This document shows positions 58,395-64,000 of a stretch of 64,000 bases of DNA, one piece after another (within the stretch, counting starts at the first letter, position 1; the number at the start of each line of letters is the position of its first letter). A model generated the notes under the pieces. That model saw only the letters and a program-made list of their open reading frames with translations, made no database searches and was not told the DNA's origin. The position numbers and the translations under genes were made by a program. The DNA comes from DTFZ01 sp050260375 (GTDB lineage Bacteria > Bacillota > Clostridia > Christensenellales > SZUA-584), in assembly GCA_050260375.1 (NCBI GenBank), contig JBLNCA010000005.1, forward strand, positions 12,049-76,048, read 5' to 3'.

Positions 58395-58949
58395 TCAGAA
58401 CTGCACCTTGACGGCTTCCCTCTCCTGTTCGCCGCCCACCTCAAACATCGGCTTTTTGTCGAACCCGAACATGCCGGCGATTATCGCGCTCGGGAACGTT
58501 TCGCGTTTGATATTGTTCTGCTTTACTACCGCGTTGTAATACTTCCTGGAATTCGCTATCTCGTCCTCTATACGCGAAAGCTCGCCCTGCAATGCCAAAT
58601 AATTCGTATTTGCCTTAAGATCGGGGTAGGCTTCCGCTATCGCAAAAAGGCTCTTAAGCGTGCCCTGAAGTATGTTTTCCTTCTCTACCTTGTCTTCCAG
58701 CGTCGTAGCGGACGCCGCCATGTCTCTCGCGGCTACAACGCGTTCAAGCGTCTCTTTTTCGTGGCTTGCGTAGCCCTTGACAGTCTCCACAAGATTCGGT
58801 ATCAGATCGTATCTTTTCTTAAGATAAACATCCATGGTTGCAAACGCTTCTTCAATCGTGTTCCTTAAGCGTATAAACCCGTTGTAAGAAGCAACAGCCC
58901 AGATGATTATTACAGCAACTACCGCCGCTATTATTATACCTATAAGCAT
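58395..58949 (-). CDS. LemA family protein
   Basis: A 184-residue LemA: one N-terminal helix (IGIIIAAVVAVIIIWAVASYNGFIRLRN) and a long helical coiled domain with the signatures VYLKKRYDLIPNLVETVKGYASHEKETLERVVAAR and YPDLKANTNYLALQGELSRIEDEIANSRKYYNAVVKQNN. Membrane-anchored, role unclear. ATG 58949 follows GGAGGG. It is a single gene divergent from the GGDEF/EAL gene. Confidence 0.93.
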   Translation of the reverse strand: MLIGIIIAAVVAVIIIWAVASYNGFIRLRNTIEEAFATMDVYLKKRYDLIPNLVETVKGYASHEKETLERVVAARDMAASATTLEDKVEKENILQGTLKSLFAIAEAYPDLKANTNYLALQGELSRIEDEIANSRKYYNAVVKQNNIKRETFPSAIIAGMFGFDKKPMFEVGGEQEREAVKVQF

Positions 58950-59153
58950 CGCATTCCCTCCTTATTATTTTCACCTCAACAGCCCCGCAACTAATATTAT
59001 ATTAAGGTTTGCGCAAGCTCGTTTTCCACTATCCGTTTGGCATAATTATATAACAATATGCGCATACATTACAAACAATAAACGGAAAAAATTGTTTTAC
59101 TATATCTGTAAAGGTTTATATAATATCTGTATTGCAGCTGTGAGGGGTTTACT

Positions 59154-61514
59154 TTGAGTTTTAGTTTTAATCCTTTTAGCATACCGTTAATAGCTGCCGC
59201 TATACTATGTGTCGTGTTGGCGGCATATGTCAAAAAGCAAAAAAAGACGTTTGCAGCGAATCATCTGTTTATTATTCTGCTGCTTATTGTGCTTTGGTGC
59301 GTTGCTTATTTCTTTGAGCTTAACTTTGCGGAGAAAGCAGCGAAGATTGCGGTCGTCAAAGTCAAATACATCGCAATGGCGCTGATACCGGTTTTCTTCC
59401 TGTTATTCGTGTTAAGATACGCAAATCCTTCGCCCCGGAAGCTGCCCGCTGCCATATGCCTGCTTTTTGTGCCGTCCGCCGTATTCATAGCGCTGATGTT
59501 CACAAACGAGCTGCACAGGGCTATGTACTTAGGCGCCTCTGTATATCACCCGGATAACGCTGCCTACACGTTCCTTTACCCGCAGTACGGCATAGCCATG
59601 AAGTTCTCATCATCATACTCGTATATTGTCGTACTCGCCGCTTTTGTTTATATAATATATGTTTCGCTGAGAACGACGAGGCTTATTTCGGGGCAGGTGC
59701 TGATGCTTGTGTTTTCCGCCCTTATTCCGATATTTGTAAACGCTTTGTATTACTTGAAGGACTTTTCGGACATACATATGGATTATACTCCGGTTACGCT
59801 GATGTTTTCAGGAGCGCTGCTGACGTATCTTACTACATCCACAAGCCAGTTTTATCTGCGGCCGCTTGCCCGCGATATAATAATAAGAAAGACGCTGGAC
59901 GGCATAATACTGCTGGACAGCGAAAACCGCATACTCGACATAAACCCGATAGCGGAAAACATATTCTCTGTAACAAAAGACGAAGCTCTCGGCAAATACT
60001 GCTTTGAGCTTTCCGAAGCTTTAGCCTCTCAGATAGAGAAAAAGACGCGCCATTCGGAGCTTCAGTTAGGCAGGCGGTTTTACAGCCTGTCCTCGATAGT
60101 GCTGAATAGCGACAGAGGCGCGCATTTGGGCCGCATGGTATCCATCAAAGACATAACGGATGCAAAGCGCTCCGAAAAGAAGATACGCGAGCTGGCGTTT
60201 ATAGATCCGCTTACCAAGCTCCCGAACTATACGTCCGTGATGCAGGAGCTTGACGATCTGCTGCAGGAAAGAAAGGAACCCGTTACCGTGCTGCTTGTGG
60301 ACCCGGGCAAGATAGACCATATCAACAGTTCATACGGGTACGAAACGGGCGATCAGCTGATAAAAAAGACCGCCGAAATTGTTAAGCGGTACGTAACGGA
60401 GAGGGATATATTTGCACGCATGAAGGGCGACGAGTTTGTCGTTATAAAGCCGTCGGGCGTACCGGGCTCGGCCGCGTTTATCGCCGAACATATCGTGCAG
60501 GCGTTCCAGCAGCCACTTGTGATACAGGATAAGTTCATATCCGCGTCGGTAAATATCGGGATATGCACGTCCGCCGCCGAAGAAACCGCCAAAAGCCTTA
60601 TACACAAGGCAAATCTGGCGCTTGGCCAGGCAAAAAAGACAAGGGAGCATTTCGCGTTCTATTCGGAGCAGAACGAGCACGAGATAACAAAACGGAACAG
60701 GATGCTCAACGCTTTGCGCACCGCACTTAACAACAAGGAGTTCTCGCTCGAATACCAGCCGCAGTACAACATAGTGACGCACAAGCTTTGCGGAGTGGAG
60801 GCGCTTTTAAGGTGGACTCATCCCGAATTCGGAAAGGTTCCGCCCGACCAGTTCATCGGCCTGCTTGAAGACAGCGGCATGATAATACCCGTTGGAAACT
60901 GGGTGATAGAGGAATCGACGCGCCAGTTCAAAGAGTGGGCGGACAAAGGCCTCGATATTCCCAAGCTCAGCATAAACCTTTCGGTACGGCAGTTCGAAAA
61001 CAATTTTCTTGTTCCGTACATACTTCAGACGCTGGACAGCAAGAAGATACTAAGGCATTGCTTTGAAGTAGAAGTCACCGAAACGCTTGCCGCACTTGCC
61101 GACCATACCGTCGTTTCAAAGATACTTGAGCTTTCGGGCGCCGGCGTGCGCATAGCGATTGACGACTTCGGGTCAGGGTTCTCCTCCCTTACGTACTTTA
61201 AGTACCTCAACATAAATACGCTTAAGATAGACAAGGAGATAAGCCTCGATATACATAAAAACGTATACAGCTCCGCGATATTCGAATCGTTAAAGCTGAT
61301 GTGCGACGCGCTCGGTGTGGAAATCGTGGTGGAATACGCCGAAACGGCCGAACAAATAAAAAAGCTCTGCAGCCTGGGCTGCAGAAACTTTCAAGGGTTT
61401 TATTTCTCAAAACCGCTTACGCCCGATAAGCTTGAACGCTATGCGGGCTATGTAGCCTCAAATATCCATCTCGATAAGCTTATCGACGGCTCTCGTGTTG
61501 GCGCGGCTCCTTAA
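59154..61514 (+). CDS. 7TM-PAS-GGDEF-EAL c-di-GMP phosphodiesterase
   Basis: A 786-residue signalling protein: seven N-terminal membrane helices (to about residue 230), a PAS-like domain (ILLDSENRILDINPIAENIFSVTKDEALGKY), a GGDEF domain whose signature is MKGDEF (residues 424-428 KGDEF), so cyclase activity is unlikely, and an EAL domain with EALLR (549-553), SINLSVRQ and DDFGSGFSSLTYFKYLNINTLKIDK (from 670), so hydrolysis of c-di-GMP is expected. Start is TTG 59154 after GAGGGG. Its 3' end overlaps the convergent ABC permease gene by 57 bases. It may feed the c-di-GMP riboswitch upstream in the window. Confidence 0.88.
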   Translation: MSFSFNPFSIPLIAAAILCVVLAAYVKKQKKTFAANHLFIILLLIVLWCVAYFFELNFAEKAAKIAVVKVKYIAMALIPVFFLLFVLRYANPSPRKLPAAICLLFVPSAVFIALMFTNELHRAMYLGASVYHPDNAAYTFLYPQYGIAMKFSSSYSYIVVLAAFVYIIYVSLRTTRLISGQVLMLVFSALIPIFVNALYYLKDFSDIHMDYTPVTLMFSGALLTYLTTSTSQFYLRPLARDIIIRKTLDGIILLDSENRILDINPIAENIFSVTKDEALGKYCFELSEALASQIEKKTRHSELQLGRRFYSLSSIVLNSDRGAHLGRMVSIKDITDAKRSEKKIRELAFIDPLTKLPNYTSVMQELDDLLQERKEPVTVLLVDPGKIDHINSSYGYETGDQLIKKTAEIVKRYVTERDIFARMKGDEFVVIKPSGVPGSAAFIAEHIVQAFQQPLVIQDKFISASVNIGICTSAAEETAKSLIHKANLALGQAKKTREHFAFYSEQNEHEITKRNRMLNALRTALNNKEFSLEYQPQYNIVTHKLCGVEALLRWTHPEFGKVPPDQFIGLLEDSGMIIPVGNWVIEESTRQFKEWADKGLDIPKLSINLSVRQFENNFLVPYILQTLDSKKILRHCFEVEVTETLAALADHTVVSKILELSGAGVRIAIDDFGSGFSSLTYFKYLNINTLKIDKEISLDIHKNVYSSAIFESLKLMCDALGVEIVVEYAETAEQIKKLCSLGCRNFQGFYFSKPLTPDKLERYAGYVASNIHLDKLIDGSRVGAAP

Positions 61515-63086
61515 TATAAGCAGCATCGCAAGGAAGAATACCAGGCAGTATGCCGCCGAGACCGCCAGCGACGTATTGAACACCGCCGCGGGCACTATAG
61601 CTATCGCTCCGAACAGCACGCCCACCAGCATGCTGAGCACGGAGTTTAAGTTTTGCTTTATTGCTTGCTGCTCGTTTATCCATTCGAGCTTCGGGTTCCC
61701 CACGTCTATCAGCAGCCCCGCGTACGATATAGCCGCCATCGCTATCATTCCTATTACAAAAGCCGCTATCGATACGGTTATGCTCGCTCCCATCAAAATC
61801 CCCACCAGCATAAGCAGCAATATGCTTATCCCGGAGAACAGCATGCCGGAGTAAGCCTTGGCCCTGAGCTGTTTGCGCATGCTCATAGGTATGTATTTGG
61901 TGAAATAAAGCGACTTTCCTTCCCGCGATATAGCGGTGCTCGTTATCGGTATCGACGAGGCTATGAACGCGCTCGCGCCCACCAGCACAGCGAGAAGGAG
62001 CCCGTCGTTCATCTGGGATATCAAATACGCAAAAGCTTCCGCCTTGCCGCCGCCGCTGAACATCATTATCAGTATGATCACAGGCCAGATAAACGTCATA
62101 AGCACGCAGTTCATAAACGCTATCGGCGACCTGTAAAGCAGCCGCAATTCCTTTTTAAAATACGCCCGCAAGGCCGACGTGCTTTCCGTCTCGCGCCCTA
62201 AGTCCTTTATCGCCCTGCGCTTTGCGGACGTTTCGGTGATGCCGGAAACCCCCTTTAAATACAGCAGCCGCCCTGCTATCATGAATACGATAGCGGCGCC
62301 CGCCGTGCACAGCGCGAACAGCAGAAGGTTCCAAAGGCCTTCCAAAGTGGCGCTTTCAAGCAGCGCCTTTGACGCAAACCCTATACCCGGGAATATACTG
62401 CTCAAAATATCGGGAAGCGTCGAGTTTCTGAAAGCCTCCATCAAAGCGGCGTCGCTTATCTGCCCCGCGAAGCTTTGCACCACGACGTTGAACCCTATGG
62501 CCAGCGCCATAGCAAGTATGCCGCCTATGAATGTAAACGCCTGCTTGTTCTTGCCAAAGCTCGTAAAGCGCATTACTATCATCACGAGCAGTGCCGCCAT
62601 GGAAAGCGCGATAACGGGCGTTATAAGGAAAAGTATCACCGAATATATTATATACGCCGCTCCTGCGCCGCTCATTATGCCGTAAGCCACCAGCACGGGC
62701 GCAAGTATGAACGCCTCGAAAATATATTCGTATATTACGAGCAGTATGAATTTTGCACCGAGTATGTGATAGACTTTAAGCGGCATATACTTCATCTGCT
62801 CCACGTCGTCCGCGTGATACATTATCGATATAACATAGAATATGCCGAACAGGAATATTACGATGCTCGTGGCGCCGAAAACAAGCGGCAATATTATGTT
62901 CTGCGCGTTAAACGGCGCAAGCCCGTTGTATATCTCGACGGCGAAGAACACCATCGAAAACGCAAAAGTCCCGAAAGCGAACAGCAAAACCAACGGCAGC
63001 AGGTATTTTGCCTTTTTGTTCTTGCCCGAAATCAGCCCTCCGCCGCTCTTTAAGAATATCCTTACCAGCAGCAATACCTTACGCAT
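61458..63086 (-). CDS. ABC transporter permease, large polytopic subunit
   Basis: A 542-residue membrane protein with about twelve to fourteen helices, of the large ABC-2-like permease type encoded next to a single ATPase in Firmicutes exporters. The start ATG 63086 overlaps the ATPase stop by eight bases, so the two subunits are made together. No substrate-binding protein is present; export of a peptide, lipid or drug is likely, but the cargo is unknown. The final 57 bases overlap the stop region of the convergent GGDEF/EAL gene. Confidence 0.8.
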   Translation of the reverse strand: MRKVLLLVRIFLKSGGGLISGKNKKAKYLLPLVLLFAFGTFAFSMVFFAVEIYNGLAPFNAQNIILPLVFGATSIVIFLFGIFYVISIMYHADDVEQMKYMPLKVYHILGAKFILLVIYEYIFEAFILAPVLVAYGIMSGAGAAYIIYSVILFLITPVIALSMAALLVMIVMRFTSFGKNKQAFTFIGGILAMALAIGFNVVVQSFAGQISDAALMEAFRNSTLPDILSSIFPGIGFASKALLESATLEGLWNLLLFALCTAGAAIVFMIAGRLLYLKGVSGITETSAKRRAIKDLGRETESTSALRAYFKKELRLLYRSPIAFMNCVLMTFIWPVIILIMMFSGGGKAEAFAYLISQMNDGLLLAVLVGASAFIASSIPITSTAISREGKSLYFTKYIPMSMRKQLRAKAYSGMLFSGISILLLMLVGILMGASITVSIAAFVIGMIAMAAISYAGLLIDVGNPKLEWINEQQAIKQNLNSVLSMLVGVLFGAIAIVPAAVFNTSLAVSAAYCLVFFLAMLLILRSRANTRAVDKLIEMDI

Positions 63087-63798
63087 TTTCCGTCATCTCC
63101 AGGAACATTTTTTCCAGCGACTCGTTGCCGGCCTTCTTTATATCCCCTATGTCGCCCGCAAATACTATTCTTCCGGCGCTTATAACGGCAACCTTATCGC
63201 ATACCTTCTCGGCCACTTCCAATACGTGCGTCGAAAAGAACACCGTCTTGCCCGCGTTTGCATGCTCGCGCATCATCTGCTTAAGCTCAAACGCCGACTT
63301 GGGGTCCAGCCCGGTCATCGGCTCGTCGAGTATCCATACATTCGGATTGTGCAGCAGCGCTCCCATAAGCACTATCTTCTGCCGCATGCCGTGCGAATAG
63401 CTCTGTATCCTGTCGCCAAGAGCGTTCGTCATCTCAAAGCGTTTGGCAAGGTCTGATATTATGCCCTGGCGTTCCTTGGAGCCTACTTCATATATGTCCG
63501 CCATAAACGACAGGTATTCCACGCCCTTAAGGCGCAGGAAAACGTTGGGGTCGTCGGGCACAAAGCCTATGCTCTTCTTTGTTTTGAGCGGCTCTTTTTC
63601 CACATCGGCGCCGTCCACGAGTATCCTGCCGCTGTCAGGCTTTATTATGCCGGTAATGAGCTTTATCGTCGTGGTCTTGCCCGCTCCGTTGGGCCCCAAA
63701 AACCCGTATATGCAGCCCGAATCTATCGTCAGCGAGATGTTGTCCACCGCTTTTATCTTACCGCCATATGTTTTTGATACTCCGTTTAGTTCGATCAT
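63079..63798 (-). CDS. ABC transporter ATP-binding protein
   Basis: A 239-residue ATPase with Walker A GPNGAGKTTT at 35-44, the Q-loop region (IGFVPDDPNVFLRL), the signature variant SHGMRQK, Walker B WILDEPMTGLD and the H-loop FFSTHVLE. It energises the downstream permease. ATG 63798 follows GGAGG and begins 15 bases after the stop of the preceding gene, so all three are probably one operon. Confidence 0.95.
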   Translation of the reverse strand: MIELNGVSKTYGGKIKAVDNISLTIDSGCIYGFLGPNGAGKTTTIKLITGIIKPDSGRILVDGADVEKEPLKTKKSIGFVPDDPNVFLRLKGVEYLSFMADIYEVGSKERQGIISDLAKRFEMTNALGDRIQSYSHGMRQKIVLMGALLHNPNVWILDEPMTGLDPKSAFELKQMMREHANAGKTVFFSTHVLEVAEKVCDKVAVISAGRIVFAGDIGDIKKAGNESLEKMFLEMTENA

Positions 63799-63813
63799 TA
63801 ATTTGCCTCCGCA

Positions 63814-64000
63814 TCAGCTTGTTATTACGTCCAATATATCATTATTAAAGAAATCAGTAAAGTCACTGTTTATGCTATTATCTACGTTGTCAATTGATCT
63901 GTTACACTTTTGGCAAAGTTCTCCCTCCAGTACTGGAGGGGCGATTTTCGTCCCAAGACCAGCAATGGAAAGTTGTTGTCCCATCTCTGATAGCGCTGTA
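63814..64000 (-). CDS. C-terminal part of an unidentified protein (5' end outside window)
   Basis: A 62-codon frame entering from the right edge on the minus strand and ending in TGA at 63814-63816. It contains MGQQLSIAGLGTKIAPPVL and a CQKC pair in GELCQKCNRSIDN, possibly part of a zinc knuckle. It lies 15 bases before the ABC ATPase gene and its stop precedes that gene's ribosome site, so it is a real co-transcribed gene rather than noise. Family not recognised. Confidence 0.6.
   Translation of the reverse strand, partial: TALSEMGQQLSIAGLGTKIAPPVLEGELCQKCNRSIDNVDNSINSDFTDFFNNDILDVITS

Noticed and set aside
1..64000. CRISPR arrays, prophage or transposase genes
   Set aside because: No regularly spaced direct repeats, Cas proteins, phage structural genes or transposase frames were found on either strand.

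Overview
The window looks like chromosomal DNA of an anaerobic, endospore-forming member of the Clostridia. The pointers are spoIIE, spoVG, a crh-whiA-rapZ cluster, NfnAB, AdhE, a TM1266-type hydrogenase-associated regulator, a T-box leader on ileS and Firmicutes-style Shine-Dalgarno sites and promoters. Base composition is moderate, with heavy use of the isoleucine codon ATA. No rRNA, CRISPR array, transposase or prophage was found. I cannot name a species.

Layout. 1-3.3 kb: NAD biosynthesis operon nadA(partial)-nadB-nadC. 3.4-6.3 kb: adhE behind a consensus promoter and a near-perfect Rex operator. 6.4-8.6 kb: divergent genes for parts of a sodium-pumping biotin-dependent decarboxylase (beta subunit plus small membrane subunit on minus; gamma/delta-like subunit plus biotin carrier on plus), with no carboxyltransferase subunit in view. 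8.6-11 kb: tRNA-Gln with a cluster of hairpins, an AT-rich glycosyltransferase gene, and tRNA-Val followed by a probable 6S RNA. 11-14.8 kb: QueG-like Fe-S protein, DUF4364 regulator, nfnAB. 15-19.2 kb: two tandem paralogous membrane-anchored PQQ-type beta-propellers and a small membrane protein. 19.3-22.7 kb: ileS with T-box. 22.8-27.1 kb: small membrane protein, frameshifted GNAT gene, TM1266-family gene with a Rex-like site and a long structured leader, orphan substrate-binding lipoprotein, CARDB-like surface protein. 27.1-31.3 kb: DnaA-box cluster, tRNA-like remnant, MATE transporter, spoIIE. 31.4-34.9 kb: iron-sulfur flavoprotein with TetR regulator and palindromic operator; NifU-like protein paired with a GGGtGRT protein.

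34.9-43.6 kb is one long minus-strand run of tightly packed, often overlapping genes: FHA - rodA/ftsW - transpeptidase - uvrC - murB - PHP - rapZ - whiA - crh, combining cell-wall synthesis with carbon and cell-division control. 43.7-49.2 kb: sodC with an unusual start, CarD, YacL-type PIN/TRAM protein, spoVG, tyrS, GNAT, YigZ. 49.2-53.2 kb: rubredoxin-like protein, a membrane-acyltransferase fusion and rho. 53.4-56.5 kb: a c-di-GMP-I riboswitch with no obvious target gene, zinc-ribbon and DUF1540 proteins, xpt, and the wreck of a sugar ABC transporter. 56.7-64 kb: peroxiredoxin, membrane protein, LemA, a degenerate-GGDEF/intact-EAL protein, and an ABC exporter preceded by the 3' end of an unidentified gene.

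Themes that tie the window together: redox control (two Rex-type sites, AdhE, NfnAB, hydrogenase-linked regulator), c-di-GMP (riboswitch and phosphodiesterase), and sporulation/cell-envelope functions. Dispersed intergenic repeats (a TACACACCCCAWAAAG motif and a CCCC..AAAGCC hairpin) look worth following up.
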